In this document: positions 18,818 to 31,151 of the stretch, piece by piece
Position numbering within the stretch: the stretch's first letter is position 1
Layout of the letters: every line of letters begins with the position of its first letter
Assembly: GCF_000025965.1 (NCBI RefSeq)
Contig: NC_006513.1
Span: 2,418,001-2,482,000, forward strand
Source of the DNA: Aromatoleum aromaticum EbN1
GTDB taxonomy: Bacteria > Pseudomonadota > Gammaproteobacteria > Burkholderiales > Rhodocyclaceae
DNA: 64,000 nucleotides
Direction of reading: 5' to 3'
Program-made: the position numbers and the translations under genes
The notes under the pieces: generated by a model
The model's input: the letters and a program-made list of their open reading frames with translations, nothing else
Database searches by the model: none
Told to the model about the DNA's origin: nothing

Positions 18818-19528
18818 ATGGAAAGCCGCACCATCTCGGTCATCAGCGGGGCGAGCCGCGGACTCGGCCGCGCTGCCGCCTACCGCTTGGCGATGATGCC
18901 GGACCACTTGGTGATTGCCACGGCGCGCAATCCGGCCGATCTTGCACCGTTGTGCTCGAAGCTGGAGCTGAGCGGACATTCGCTGGAAACCTGCCGCCTC
19001 GACGTGACCGAGGATGCGTCCGTGGACGCGCTGCGCGACTGGATCGCAGAACGCTTCAGCCGTGTCGATGTGCTGATCAACAACGCCGGCGTGCTCCTCG
19101 ACCGTTATTCGACGAGCATTCTCGAGCTGCCGGTCGACACGCTTCGCGCGACGCTCGAAACCAACCTGTTCGGCGCGTTGCGCGTCTCCCAGGCGCTGCT
19201 GCCGCTGATGCGCGCGAGTCGTGCGGGGCGCGTCGTCAATCTCGCGTCGGGGATGGGGCAGCTCGCTGAAATGGAAGCCGGAGCGCCCGCGTATCGTATC
19301 TCGAAAACCGCCCTGAATGCTTTGACGCGCATCCTCGCGACGGAAATGGCCGAGTACCGCATCAAGGTGAATTCGGTATGCCCAGGCTGGTGCCGCACCG
19401 ATCTTGGCGGGCCCGAAGCGCCGCGCTCGCCCGAAGAGGGCATCGACAGCGTGGTATGGCTGGCGACGCTGCCCGACGACGGCCCTACCGGCGGATTCTT
19501 CCGCGACCGCCAGCCGATCCCGTGGTGA
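18818..19528 (+). CDS. Short-chain dehydrogenase/reductase
   Basis: 236-residue classical SDR. The nucleotide-binding TxxxGxG-type loop is SGASRGLG near residue 11, the NNAG strand is near residue 87, and the catalytic Ser...YRISK (Tyr-x3-Lys) lies at about residues 154-158, followed by VCPGWCRTDLGG. The acid at the end of the second strand is absent (TARN), which favours NADP(H). The closest pattern is the carbonyl-reductase-like SDRs; the substrate cannot be inferred. A GGAGCC site lies 7-8 bases before the ATG. Single-gene unit facing the convergent gluQ. Confidence 0.88.
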   Translation: MESRTISVISGASRGLGRAAAYRLAMMPDHLVIATARNPADLAPLCSKLELSGHSLETCRLDVTEDASVDALRDWIAERFSRVDVLINNAGVLLDRYSTSILELPVDTLRATLETNLFGALRVSQALLPLMRASRAGRVVNLASGMGQLAEMEAGAPAYRISKTALNALTRILATEMAEYRIKVNSVCPGWCRTDLGGPEAPRSPEEGIDSVVWLATLPDDGPTGGFFRDRQPIPW

Positions 19529-19577
19529 GGCTTCGCGCGGACGCAAAGGGGCCGGTGATGTCCGGTAGCGGTGATTT

Positions 19578-20525
19578 TCAAAGGGAGGATGGGTTTTCGC
19601 GTGCGCGGGCGGAAAATGCGCCGGGCGCTTCCGCCTGCAGCTGCCGCGGTACGTCGACGAGGGACCAGTGCGTCACGGCCCATTTCCATGTCTCGCGCAA
19701 CGAGGCACGGCCGAGCGCGGGGGGCGGATTCTGGCCGAGAAAGGTGAGCGCGGCGAACAGCGCCCGGGCTGGCGGTAGCGCCGCCACCGGTGCGGCCAGC
19801 GTCTGCTTCGACAGCTTTTCGCCCGCCGTGTTGACGACGACCGGCAGGTGGGCATAGGCCGGCGTCGGGTAGCCGAGCAGATGCTGCAGATGGATCTGGC
19901 GCCCGGTCGAACCGAGGAGATCGGCGCCGCGCACGATGTCGGTCACGCCCGCCGCCGCATCATCGACCACCACCGCGAGCTGGTACGCGAACTGGCCATC
20001 GCCGCGCAGCACCACGTAGTCGCCGACTTCGGTCGCGAGATCTTCCTCCTGCGGCCCCTGGATGCGGTCCGCGAACGCGATCCTTCCGTGCGCCCGCACG
20101 CGCCACGCATGCGCGCTGCGCCCGGGCGGCAGGCCGTTGCGGCACGTGCCCGGGTAGAGCCGCGAGCCGTCGCGCGCGAGCGCCGAATCGGCCATCTCGC
20201 GGCGCGTGCAGGCGCACGGGAAGACCTGGCCCGCGGCTCTGAGGCGCTCGAAAGCGTCGCGGTAGGCGTCGAGCCGCGCGCTCTGCCACACGGGTTTGCC
20301 GTCCCATTCGAAGCCGAAACGCTCGAGCGTCGCGAGGATGTCCTGCGCAGCGCCGGGCACGGTGCGCGGCGTGTCGACATCCTCGATGCGGAGCCGCCAT
20401 TGGCCGTGATGCGCGCGGGCGTCGAGAAAACTGCCGACGGCCGCGACCAGCGAGCCGAAATGCAACGGCCCGCTCGGGGACGGCGCGAAGCGGCCGACGT
20501 ACGGGGGCGCGGCGTCGTCGATCAT
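19578..20525 (-). CDS. gluQ: Glutamyl-Q tRNA(Asp) synthetase
   Basis: Attaches glutamate to the queuosine at the wobble base of tRNA(Asp). 315 residues: a GluRS-like catalytic core with FAPSPSGPLHFGS (HIGH equivalent) and KLSKQ (KMSKS equivalent), a zinc-binding CxC...Y...C set (CAC, then YPGTC), and no anticodon-binding domain. The start at 20525 overlaps the stop of a small upstream ORF (ATGA). The family is often next to dksA; that gene is not here. Confidence 0.92.
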   Translation of the reverse strand: MIDDAAPPYVGRFAPSPSGPLHFGSLVAAVGSFLDARAHHGQWRLRIEDVDTPRTVPGAAQDILATLERFGFEWDGKPVWQSARLDAYRDAFERLRAAGQVFPCACTRREMADSALARDGSRLYPGTCRNGLPPGRSAHAWRVRAHGRIAFADRIQGPQEEDLATEVGDYVVLRGDGQFAYQLAVVVDDAAAGVTDIVRGADLLGSTGRQIHLQHLLGYPTPAYAHLPVVVNTAGEKLSKQTLAAPVAALPPARALFAALTFLGQNPPPALGRASLRETWKWAVTHWSLVDVPRQLQAEAPGAFSARARENPSSL

Positions 20526-20773
20526 GCCTTGGCCGGCAGCGCCATCCTCGTGGCGGGAGGTGCGGCGAAGTCGGCAAAGCGCCTCGGGTGCCGGCCGACG
20601 GGGGCGAGATCGTGCGGCAACTGCGGGGACGCGAGACAGGCGAATTCGACCTCCCGCAGCGCCGTCAGGCGGCCTGCGGCGATCAGCTCCGCGATCGCGT
20701 CGCCGACTCCCGGCGCGATGCCGAAGTCGGCGACGCAGGCAATGATCGGCCGGGTTTCGGGAAGATGGGGCAT
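20522..20773 (-). CDS. Hypothetical 83-residue protein overlapping gluQ
   Basis: A small ORF in RPIIACVADFGIAPGVGDAI style, with mixed Ala/Leu/Pro content, whose stop overlaps the gluQ start in an ATGA. The overlap suggests coupled translation, but no ribosome-binding site is visible before the ATG and I recognise no family. It could be a real leader gene or chance coding in GC-rich DNA. Confidence 0.38.
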   Translation of the reverse strand: MPHLPETRPIIACVADFGIAPGVGDAIAELIAAGRLTALREVEFACLASPQLPHDLAPVGRHPRRFADFAAPPATRMALPAKA

Positions 20774-21137
20774 GGTGTGACTTTATCGCGGACGTCCCGT
20801 CAACGTGTGAAGGTACGGCTGTGCTTACTCCCGGTTGTCTCCGCGCCCGAAGATTTTTTCGAATGTGAAGCCGTGCCTCGCCCCGATCTGCTCTATCCGC
20901 GTCCCGATGCTCCTGTCGTGGCGCGTTTCTTCGCCGCCACGCGCATCGGGCTGACCTGGAACGCGCTGCTGATGTACGCTCTCACCGAGCTCATCGCGCT
21001 GCATTGCCTGCTCGCGCTGAACCTGACTCCGGCAGCTTGCGCAGGATTTTCAACACTGATTTTCAACGCTTAAACTCCTGTCCTGCCCGCATGCCTCTAC
21101 GGCATCGGACATCCTCAACCCCCTGGCCGCTAACACC
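20774..21137. other. Intergenic region before the parvulin gene
   Basis: 364 bases without a convincing gene. On the plus strand an open frame to 21073 encodes a hydrophobic stretch (WNALLMYALTELIALHCLLAL) but lacks a good start or ribosome-binding site. Two copies of GATTTTCAAC lie 13 bases apart at 21045 and 21058, close to a likely promoter for the downstream gene. Nothing else stands out. Confidence 0.5.
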
Positions 21138-21938
21138 ATGGACAACATTGTCACCTTTTACAGAAACAGCCCCGAGGCGATCACCGTCAATGGCGAGCGA
21201 ATCAGCGAAGAGACGATCACCGCGGTCATGGCCCAGTTCCCGGACGCGCCCGATCCCCGGCAAGCGGCCGCGCGCTCGCTGGTAGTGCGCACGCTGCTGC
21301 GCCAGCGCGCCGCAAACCTCGGAATCGAGGCCGACAACGAGGAGGCGGCAGTCGAAAAACTGCTGGAGCGCGAAGTCAAGCTCGAGCCGGTCGCCGACGA
21401 GGAAATCCGTCGCTATTTCGACGCCAACCGGCAAAGATTCCGCAGCGGTGCGCTTTTCGAAGTCCGCCACATCCTGTTCGACACGACACGCGACGGGAGT
21501 GACAGGGCAACCGCGCAAAAGGCAGAGCGCGCGCTGTTCCACCTCAGGAACAATCCGGAAGCGTTCGAACGGGTTGCAGCGGAGGAATCATGTTGCACGA
21601 GCGCGAAGATCGGCGGAGCGCTGGGCCAGATCTCGGAGGGCGCGGTCGTCCCCGAATTCTGGGTGGCTCTCGTCAATTTCGGCAAGGCGGGGCTATTGCC
21701 CCAGCTCGTCGAGACCCGCTTCGGCCACCATATCGTCATGATCGACCATCTCGCGCTTGGCGAAGCACTGCCGTTCGAAGCGGTGCAGGCCAGGATTCGC
21801 GATTATCTGACCGGTCGTCTGGAACAATTGACGTACCAGCAGTACGTCGCGCAGTTGATCGGCCAGGCACACATTGTCGGCATCGACCTTGGCGATCAGG
21901 GACCGAAGCCAGCCGGTCCCGGCCTTCCTGCCGAGTGA
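21138..21938 (+). CDS. Parvulin-type peptidyl-prolyl cis-trans isomerase (NifM-like)
   Basis: 266 residues. A helical N-terminal half is followed by a PpiC domain at about residues 110-210 with EVRHILFDT, GGALGQISEG and a terminal FGHHIVMIDH. There is no signal peptide, so it should act in the cytoplasm, unlike SurA or PpiD. Similar cytoplasmic parvulins include NifM, and others occur near denitrification genes. Here no nif or nar genes are adjacent, so the client is unknown. The CC pair before the GG segment (ESCCTSAK) is typical of the NifM-like subgroup (SxCPTS). Confidence 0.82.
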   Translation: MDNIVTFYRNSPEAITVNGERISEETITAVMAQFPDAPDPRQAAARSLVVRTLLRQRAANLGIEADNEEAAVEKLLEREVKLEPVADEEIRRYFDANRQRFRSGALFEVRHILFDTTRDGSDRATAQKAERALFHLRNNPEAFERVAAEESCCTSAKIGGALGQISEGAVVPEFWVALVNFGKAGLLPQLVETRFGHHIVMIDHLALGEALPFEAVQARIRDYLTGRLEQLTYQQYVAQLIGQAHIVGIDLGDQGPKPAGPGLPAE

Positions 21939-22078
21939 CACGAAGCAGGACGCAAGCCGCGGCAGCACGCAGGATCGTCGGCCTTTATCGCAAGTTGCCG
22001 TACGACAAACCCCGTAACCACAGAAGCTTGCGGGGTTGGTGCTGCCGGATGCCGGATGCCTGATTCCGCAGTCCGGGG

Positions 22079-23170
22079 TCAGACGTTGAACAGGAAGTTC
22101 AACACGTCGCCGTCCTTGACGACGTAGTCCTTGCCTTCGGCGCGCATCTTGCCGGCTTCCTTCGCGCCCTGTTCGCCCTTGTACGCGATGAAATCGTCGA
22201 ACGCGATCGTCTGCGCGCGGATGAAGCCGCGCTCGAAGTCAGTGTGGATCACGCCGGCCGCCTGCGGCGCGGTATCGCCGACGTGGATCGTCCAGGCGCG
22301 CACTTCCTTGACGCCGGCGGTGAAGTAGGTCTGCAGGCCGAGGAGCTTGTAGCCGGCGCGGATCAGCCGGTTCAGGCCCGGTTCCTCGAGGCCTAGGTCG
22401 GCGAGAAATTCGCTCTTGTCGGCGTCGTCGAGTTCGGCGATCTCGGCTTCGATCGCAGCGCAGATCGCGACGACCTCGGCTTTCTCGGCAGCCGCGTGAG
22501 CGACGACGGCGTCCAGATGCGGGTTGTTTTCGAAGCCGCCTTCCTTGACGTTCGCGACGTACAGCACCGGTTTTGCGGTGATCAGGCAGAACGGCTTCAG
22601 GCTCGCCCATTCTTCCTTCGCCAGGTCGAGCGCGCGCACCGGCTTCGCCTGGTCGAGCTGCGCAATGCATTTTTCGAGCACTGCGACGAGGACTTTCGCA
22701 TCCTTGTCGCCCGCGGCGGCGGGACGCTTGTAGCGGGCGAGCGCCTTGTCGACGGTCGCCATGTCGGCGAGCGCGAGTTCGGTGTCGATGACTTCGATGT
22801 CGCGGATCGGATCGACGCTGCCCGACACGTGCACGACGTTCTCGTCGGCAAAGCAGCGCACGACATGCACGATCGCGTCGGTCTCGCGGATGTTCGCGAG
22901 GAACTGGTTGCCGAGGCCTTCGCCTTTCGACGCGCCGGCCACGAGGCCGGCTATGTCGACGAATTCGACGATTGCCGGCTGAACTTTCTGCGGCTTGACG
23001 ATCGTGGAAAGCGCGTCGAGCCGCGGGTCAGGCACTTCGACGATTCCGACGTTCGGCTCGATCGTGCAGAACGGGTAATTTTCGGCAGCGATGCCGGATT
23101 TCGTCAGGGCGTTGAAGAGGGTCGACTTGCCGACGTTCGGCAGGCCGACGATTCCACATTTGAGGCTCAT
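22079..23170 (-). CDS. ychF: Ribosome-binding ATPase YchF
   Basis: 363 residues of the Obg-related OLA1/YchF family. The G1 P-loop is GLPNVGKST (9-17), [16 protein letters not shown] supplies G3, and the altered G4 gives ATP preference. A coiled-coil insertion and a C-terminal TGS-like domain ([16 protein letters not shown]) follow. It binds ribosomes and is linked to stress responses. The ATG at 23170 is preceded by GGAAAGAG. In many proteobacteria ychF follows pth; here a parvulin gene is convergent instead. Confidence 0.96.
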   Translation of the reverse strand: MSLKCGIVGLPNVGKSTLFNALTKSGIAAENYPFCTIEPNVGIVEVPDPRLDALSTIVKPQKVQPAIVEFVDIAGLVAGASKGEGLGNQFLANIRETDAIVHVVRCFADENVVHVSGSVDPIRDIEVIDTELALADMATVDKALARYKRPAAAGDKDAKVLVAVLEKCIAQLDQAKPVRALDLAKEEWASLKPFCLITAKPVLYVANVKEGGFENNPHLDAVVAHAAAEKAEVVAICAAIEAEIAELDDADKSEFLADLGLEEPGLNRLIRAGYKLLGLQTYFTAGVKEVRAWTIHVGDTAPQAAGVIHTDFERGFIRAQTIAFDDFIAYKGEQGAKEAGKMRAEGKDYVVKDGDVLNFLFNV

Positions 23171-23391
23171 TTAGAACTCTTTCCGGTCAAGTGGTTACGC
23201 TGGTGTCAGTGCGCCATCAACACCGGATCATGAAGACGAGCCAGCGAACGGCGAAGAGAGACCGAGGATGGACGGTTGGATGTCTGAACTGGTTCTGATG
23301 ACACAGTTTCGACACGGGGACGGGCATTCTAACATTCAGCGATACGACGATAGGCCGGCGGCCGCGCGCTCCCCTACGGCTCCCATTGCCG

Positions 23392-24288
23392 TCAATCCCG
23401 CTTCGCGCCCTCCAGTCCCGAACGGCTGATCGCCAGCGTCGCCGGGTGGGAGATGCGGCGCTCGACCGAGATCGCGTAATAGGCTTCGCTCACTGCAGAC
23501 GCTTCGCCGAGGCAGCGCACGCCGTGCTGGTGGCATACCTGTTCAGCGATCAGCGTCGCAGCGGGGAACACGCCGACGCCTGCTTCACCGAACGCTTTCA
23601 TCAGCGCAGCGTCGTCGAATTCGCCGACGATGTGCGGCGCGATGTGCTGTTCTTCGAACCACTGCATCAGCGGCCGCCGCACCGCGGCATCGGCGCCCGG
23701 AATCAGCATCGGCTGGCGGACGAGGTTCGCCGGGAAACTGCCCGTCAGGCTTTCGGCGAGCGACGGGGCGGCGAAAAAGCTGATCGACGATTCCCCCAGC
23801 TTGTGGTTGTAGCCGCGCACGTCCGTGTGGGCCGGCATCGGGCTGTCGGCGAGCACGACGTCGAGCTTGTGGATCGCCAGGTCGCCGAGCAGCCGGACCA
23901 TCTTGTCCTCGCGGCAGACGATGCGCACCGGTTCGGCAAGCTTCATCGACGGCGCGAGCAGCAGCCACGCGATCGCTTTCGGCACGACATCGGCGATTCC
24001 GACGCGGAACGGAATCGCGCGACCGGCGGCACGGTTGTGCAGCGCCTCCTCGAGTTCGCTGCCAACGCGGAAAATCTCCTCGGCGTAATCGAGCACCATC
24101 TGGCCGGTTTCGGTCAGGGCGAGCCCGCGTCCGCGACGGCGGAACAGCGAGACGCCGAGGCTCGCCTCGAGGATTGCGATCTGGCCGCTCAGCGTTTGCG
24201 GAGCGAGGCCCGAGCGCTCGCTTGCGCGCACGATGCCACCTGCGCGCGCAACGTTCCAGAAGTGGTGGAGCTGCTTGAAATTGAGCAT
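23392..24288 (-). CDS. nhaR: LysR-family regulator, NhaR-like
   Basis: 298 residues. The N-terminal winged HTH (residues 3-60: LNFKQLHHFWNVARAGG, LAPQTLSGQI) and a LysR effector domain match NhaR, the activator of the Na+/H+ antiporter NhaA. The ATG at 24288 has GAGAGGG upstream; earlier in-frame codons lack similarity. No nhaA is adjacent, so the target may be elsewhere, or this paralogue may have another role. Divergent from the HPF-like gene, with 122 bases between that may hold both promoters. Confidence 0.85.
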   Translation of the reverse strand: MLNFKQLHHFWNVARAGGIVRASERSGLAPQTLSGQIAILEASLGVSLFRRRGRGLALTETGQMVLDYAEEIFRVGSELEEALHNRAAGRAIPFRVGIADVVPKAIAWLLLAPSMKLAEPVRIVCREDKMVRLLGDLAIHKLDVVLADSPMPAHTDVRGYNHKLGESSISFFAAPSLAESLTGSFPANLVRQPMLIPGADAAVRRPLMQWFEEQHIAPHIVGEFDDAALMKAFGEAGVGVFPAATLIAEQVCHQHGVRCLGEASAVSEAYYAISVERRISHPATLAISRSGLEGAKRD

Positions 24289-24410
24289 CGCGCCCTCTCG
24301 ACTCTTCGGTAAAACATGATAAAAATTCCGTTGAACTCGTATTTTATCGAACAGTCTGAAGCTTAGTATCAACGAACAGATGCCGGTATCAACCACAAGG
24401 GAGAAGAAGC

Positions 24411-24764
24411 ATGCGCATCGATCTGCAATGTAGCGGTCTGGAAGCACCGTCGGGTCTGCGGGACTATGTCGCGCGGCGAATGCGTTTCGCGATCGGCCGC
24501 TTTCGCGACCAGATTCAGTGGGCGCGCATCAAGGTCGCGGACGTGAACGGACCGCGCGGCGGGGCCGACAAACGTTGTGTGGTACAACTGCGGCTGCGCA
24601 ATTGCCCGGATGTGATCTTTTCGGTGACCGGGACGGATGCGCGCCCGCTCGTCGATCTGGCCGCGGAACGGGTTTCCCAGGTGCTGGTGCGCCGCCTCGC
24701 CCGTTTGCGGCAGTTCAGCCGGGAGGCAGCAGCCGGCCCCGATCCCGTCATGGCCGGAACCTGA
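24411..24764 (+). CDS. Ribosome hibernation promoting factor-like protein
   Basis: 117 residues: the beta-alpha-beta-beta-beta-alpha layout of the HPF/RaiA (sigma-54 modulation) family, with IDLQCSGLEAPSGLRDYV, a basic first helix (RRMRFAIGRF) and a C-terminal helix. It lacks the long-HPF dimerisation domain. HPF-type proteins bind the 30S decoding centre and inactivate ribosomes in stationary phase. This one is more divergent than the rpoN-linked paralogue, so ribosome binding is inference. AAGAAG precedes the ATG. The YccA-like gene follows 49 bases later. Confidence 0.8.
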   Translation: MRIDLQCSGLEAPSGLRDYVARRMRFAIGRFRDQIQWARIKVADVNGPRGGADKRCVVQLRLRNCPDVIFSVTGTDARPLVDLAAERVSQVLVRRLARLRQFSREAAAGPDPVMAGT

Positions 24765-24813
24765 CCCGGGCGGCGGGCTCAAAACAACTTCGATTCAAGG
24801 AGGTAGACATTCA

Positions 24814-25479
24814 ATGGAAAACCGAATCGGTACGATGACGAGGTCGGAGGCCTCGGTCCTCTCGACGAACAGGGTCATCCGCAACACCTACATGCTGCTG
24901 TCGTTGACGCTGGCATTCTCGGCGCTCACCGCCGGCGCGTCGCTCGCGCTCGGCCTGCCGCACCCGGGCATCATCCTCACGCTGGTGGGGTATTTCGGCC
25001 TGCTGTTCCTGACGACGAAGTTCCGCGACAGCGGGCTGGGCATCCTGTTCGTGTTCGCGCTCACCGGCTTCATGGGCTACACGCTCGGCCCGATCGTGTC
25101 CCACTACCTCGCGATGCCCAACGGCGGGCAGGTGGTGATGCAGGCGATGGGCGGTACCGCGGCGATTTTCCTTGGCCTGTCGGCGTACGCGCTGACCAGC
25201 CGCAAGGACTTCTCGTTCATGGGCGGCTTCCTGGTGGTCGGCATCCTCGTCGCCTTCCTCGCCGGCCTGGGCGCCATCTTCTTCGAGATGCCCGGCTTGT
25301 CGCTCGCGGTGTCGGCAATGTTCGTACTGCTGATGTCCGGTCTCATCCTCTACGAGACCAGCAACATCATCCACGGCGGTGAGACGAACTACGTGATGGC
25401 GACGGTGACTTTGTACGTGTCGATCTACAACCTCTTCACGAGCCTGCTGCACATCCTCGGCGTGATGAACAACGACTGA
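24814..25479 (+). CDS. Bax inhibitor-1 / YccA-family membrane protein
   Basis: 221 residues with about seven transmembrane helices from residue 24 to the end and the family signature ending in YETSNIIHGGETNYV...YVSIYNLF. YccA is an inner-membrane protein and substrate/modulator of FtsH. The ATG at 24814 follows AAGGAGG, a strong site. The N-terminal 23 residues are polar and cytoplasmic. A rho-independent terminator follows closely, so the HPF-like gene and this gene form a short unit. Confidence 0.9.
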   Translation: MENRIGTMTRSEASVLSTNRVIRNTYMLLSLTLAFSALTAGASLALGLPHPGIILTLVGYFGLLFLTTKFRDSGLGILFVFALTGFMGYTLGPIVSHYLAMPNGGQVVMQAMGGTAAIFLGLSAYALTSRKDFSFMGGFLVVGILVAFLAGLGAIFFEMPGLSLAVSAMFVLLMSGLILYETSNIIHGGETNYVMATVTLYVSIYNLFTSLLHILGVMNND

Positions 25480-25502
25480 ACGTTGCCGCTGCGGCGGCCA
25501 TG

Positions 25503-25539
25503 CGGGGCGGTTCGCGCAGGCGGACCGCCCCGTTTTTTT
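25503..25539 (+). terminator. Intrinsic terminator after the YccA-like gene
   Basis: A 9-base stem CGGGGCGGT / ACCGCCCCG with a 12-base loop, followed by seven Ts. It lies 23 bases after the stop and serves the plus strand; the P-type ATPase gene converges on it. Confidence 0.9.
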
Positions 25540-25578
25540 GCGCGACCGCTCCTGGCTGCTGCGCGGCGCCGCAATCGT

Positions 25579-28272
<2,694 letters not shown>

Positions 28273-28330
28273 GCGGTCGGTGGTGCCAGTCGGTGATGCG
28301 ATAAATGCCCGCTCCACGGCTCTGCCGGCT

Positions 28331-29665
28331 TCAGTCTGCGGGCGGAGTTGGAGCCGGGGAATCCGGCGTCACGGCAGCCGATGGGTCCGGGATGCGGGTT
28401 GCAAGCACCTTGTCGATGCGCTTGCCGTCGAGATCGACGACTTCCAGCCGCCACTCTCCCCACTGGGAAACATCCCCGGTATGCGGCAAGCGGCCGAGCA
28501 GCCACATCACCATGCCGCTCAGCGTGTGGTAGCGTCCCCTTTCTTCCTCCGGTACCGTCTTGAGTTCGAGACGGTCTTTCAGTTCCGGGATCGGGATCAT
28601 GCCGTCGAGCAGCCAGGAGCCGTCTTCGCGCTGCACCGCCCAGGCTTCTTCCAGGCTGTGCGGGTGGAATTCGCCGGTGACGGCCTCGAGCACGTCCTGC
28701 AGTGTCACCATGCCCTGGATTTCGCCGTATTCGTCGATGACGAAGACCATCTGCGTGCTCGACGCGCGGAACTGGTCGAGCAGTTCCATGCCCGTCAGCG
28801 ACTCGGGCACGTAGACCGGCGGCTGCAGCTGCTGCGTGAGATCGGTCTTGCCGCCTTTGAGCGTCTGGTTGAAAAGCTGTTTCGACGAAATGATGCCGAG
28901 GATGTCGTCGAGCCCGCCGCGACACACCGGGAAGCGCGAATGATCGGACTCGGCCATGCGCGCGAGGTTCTCGTCGAGCGGGCGCGTGACGTCCAGCCAT
29001 ACGATGTCGGCGCGCGGGACCATCAACGAACCGATCTGGCGGTCGTCGAGGCGGAACACGTTGCGCACCATCGTGTGCTCGTTCTTTTCGATGATGCCGG
29101 CTTCCGATCCCTCTTCGAGCAGCGCGTGGATTTCTTCTTCGGTGATGCTCGGGGCGCCTTCGTCGCGCTTGCCCAGCAGACGCAGCAGCAGCGCGGTCGA
29201 CCACATCAGCAGGCGCACGAACGGGCGTGATCCGATCGCGAGCGCCTTCATCGGGCGGGCCACGAGGATCGCGATGCCTTCCGGGTTGATCTGGCCGATC
29301 CGTTTCGGCACCAGCTCGCCGACAACGATCGAGACATAGGTGATCACGACGACGACCAGCACTGTCGCACCGACTTCGCTCGGATGCTGGTCGAGGCCGA
29401 GCGTCTGCAGCCAGCTGGCAAGTGGGGCCGCGAGCGCGGCTTCGCCGACGATGCCGTTGAGGATGCCGATCGACGTGATGCCGATCTGGATCGTGGACAG
29501 GAAGCGGGTCGGCTCCTCGCCGAGCTCGATCGCGACGTGGGCGGACGCGTCGCCATCTTCGGCGAGACGCGCAAGCCGGCTGCGGCGGGCAGTGACGAGG
29601 GCGATCTCGGACATCGCGAAGGCCCCGTTCAGCAGAATCAGGGCGACGAGAATGAAAATTTCCAT
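28331..29665 (-). CDS. CNNM/DUF21 membrane protein with CBS pair and CorC domain (hemolysin family)
   Basis: 444 residues. A DUF21 transmembrane domain (1-180) with MEIFILVALILLNGAFAMSE is followed by two CBS motifs (about 205-325, including VPRADIVWLD and VFVIDEYGEIQGMVTLQDVLE) and a C-terminal CorC/transporter-associated domain. The family (TlyC, YtfL, YoaE) is tied to Mg2+/Co2+ efflux; the hemolysin name is historical. The ATG at 29665 starts the first helix; the frame extends upstream without membrane character. Same strand as the downstream P-type ATPase. Confidence 0.9.
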   Translation of the reverse strand: MEIFILVALILLNGAFAMSEIALVTARRSRLARLAEDGDASAHVAIELGEEPTRFLSTIQIGITSIGILNGIVGEAALAAPLASWLQTLGLDQHPSEVGATVLVVVVITYVSIVVGELVPKRIGQINPEGIAILVARPMKALAIGSRPFVRLLMWSTALLLRLLGKRDEGAPSITEEEIHALLEEGSEAGIIEKNEHTMVRNVFRLDDRQIGSLMVPRADIVWLDVTRPLDENLARMAESDHSRFPVCRGGLDDILGIISSKQLFNQTLKGGKTDLTQQLQPPVYVPESLTGMELLDQFRASSTQMVFVIDEYGEIQGMVTLQDVLEAVTGEFHPHSLEEAWAVQREDGSWLLDGMIPIPELKDRLELKTVPEEERGRYHTLSGMVMWLLGRLPHTGDVSQWGEWRLEVVDLDGKRIDKVLATRIPDPSAAVTPDSPAPTPPAD

Positions 29666-30182
29666 TTTCGGGCTATCCGGGAAAAGCGTGCCAGGACCGG
29701 GCCACAGCCCGGGTGCTGCAGGCACGACGCGGCGCCGCCGGTAGGGCGGCGGCAAGCGAAAGGGCGAAGCGGAGGGGCTGCGACACCGAAGATGCCGCGA
29801 TCCGGGCGACCGGGGCAGGGGCGGACGAGGGCGAGGGCGGGATCGATCGGGAGCGAGCGAGCGTGTTCGGGCGATGGCGGGAGAAAACGTTCTCCGGGCA
29901 ACATCGCCGGGAGCTTTCGCTGCTGTGGCGCTTGCCGCGCAGGGCGGCTTTCGGTGTGGCCGAAAAGGCCGTCATCGGGGTGTTTCGACTACTCATGGCG
30001 CGGAGATTGTGTCGTCCCCGCTGCTCCTTTGCGTTGTATGCCTGCATGCATCATGCCTCAGCGGTCCGGGGCTGTCACGTCCTGGGCGGTCGCAGCAGGG
30101 GGGGATGGAGCGTGCGGCAGGTCCGCGGCTTTGCAGCGACAAGCGTTACAATGTCGCACTTTTTTTCGCTTGGAACGGTCGG
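29666..30182. other. Intergenic region between the divergent CNNM gene and accA
   Basis: 517 bases, GC-rich, with no gene I can support on either strand; open frames are short and lack codon bias or ribosome-binding sites. It must hold both divergent promoters. A TACAAT hexamer at 30147-30152, 31 bases before the accA ATG, could be a -10 box, but no good -35 sits at the right spacing. Confidence 0.5.
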
Positions 30183-31151
30183 ATGAAGACCACCTTTCTG
30201 GATTTCGAACAACCTGTTGCCGATCTGGAAGCAAAGATCGAGAAGCTGAGATTCGTCCAGGACGATTCGGCAGTGGATATTTCGGAGGAGATCGCGCGCC
30301 TCGAAGCGAAGAGCCAGACGCTGTCCAAGAACCTGTACGCGAAACTCACCCCGTGGCAGATCGCGCAGGTCTCGCGTCATCCCCAGCGGCCCTACACCCT
30401 GGACTACGCGCGCCATATCTTTACCGACTTCGTCGAGCTGCACGGCGACCGCACGTACGCCGACGACAAGGCGATCGTCGGCGGCCTCGCCCGCTTCAAC
30501 GGCCAGAGCTGCGTCGTCATCGGCCACCAGAAAGGCCGCGATACGAAGGAAAAGATCCTGCGCAACTTCGGCATGCCGCGGCCGGAAGGCTATCGCAAGG
30601 CGCTGCGGCTGATGCGGCTGGCGGAGAAGTTCGGCCTGCCGGTGTTCACTTTCGTCGACACCCCCGGCGCGTATCCCGGGATCGACGCCGAGGAGCGCGG
30701 CCAGTCCGAGGCGATCGGCCGCAATCTTTACGTGATGGCCGAACTCAAGGTGCCGATCATCACGACGATCATCGGCGAAGGCGGTTCCGGCGGCGCGCTG
30801 GCGATCGCGGTCGGTGACCAGGTGATGATGCTGCAGTACGCGACATACTCGGTGATCTCGCCGGAAGGCTGCGCGTCGATCCTGTGGAAGAGCGCCGAGA
30901 AGGCGTCCGAGGCGGCCGAGACGATGGGCATCACCGCAGCGCGGCTGAAGTCGCTCGGCCTCATCGACCGGGTCGTCAACGAACCGGCGGGCGGCGCGCA
31001 TCGGGATCATCGCGCGATGGCGCAGACTCTCAAGCGTGCGCTGCAGGACGCATTGCGCCAGGTGGCGGATCTTTCCCCGGCCGAACTGGTCGAGAAGCGG
31101 CTCGAGCGCCTGATGAGCTATGGCCGGTTCAAGGAACAGAAGGTCGCCTGA
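30183..31151 (+). CDS. accA: Acetyl-CoA carboxylase carboxyltransferase alpha subunit
   Basis: 322 residues, the normal length. The alpha-specific N-terminus ([18 protein letters not shown]) precedes the crotonase-like core with [20 protein letters not shown] and the oxyanion [11 protein letters not shown] segment. With AccD it transfers the carboxyl group from carboxybiotin to acetyl-CoA, the first step of fatty acid synthesis. The biotin for the complex is attached by the BirA encoded near 9 kb. The gene overlaps or abuts tilS, a frequent betaproteobacterial order. Confidence 0.97.
   Translation: MKTTFLDFEQPVADLEAKIEKLRFVQDDSAVDISEEIARLEAKSQTLSKNLYAKLTPWQIAQVSRHPQRPYTLDYARHIFTDFVELHGDRTYADDKAIVGGLARFNGQSCVVIGHQKGRDTKEKILRNFGMPRPEGYRKALRLMRLAEKFGLPVFTFVDTPGAYPGIDAEERGQSEAIGRNLYVMAELKVPIITTIIGEGGSGGALAIAVGDQVMMLQYATYSVISPEGCASILWKSAEKASEAAETMGITAARLKSLGLIDRVVNEPAGGAHRDHRAMAQTLKRALQDALRQVADLSPAELVEKRLERLMSYGRFKEQKVA

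Noticed and set aside
22008-22037. Terminator between the parvulin gene and ychF (AACCCCG / CGGGGTT)
   Set aside because: Seven-base stem with a 16-base loop and no T-run on either strand longer than three; not convincing.
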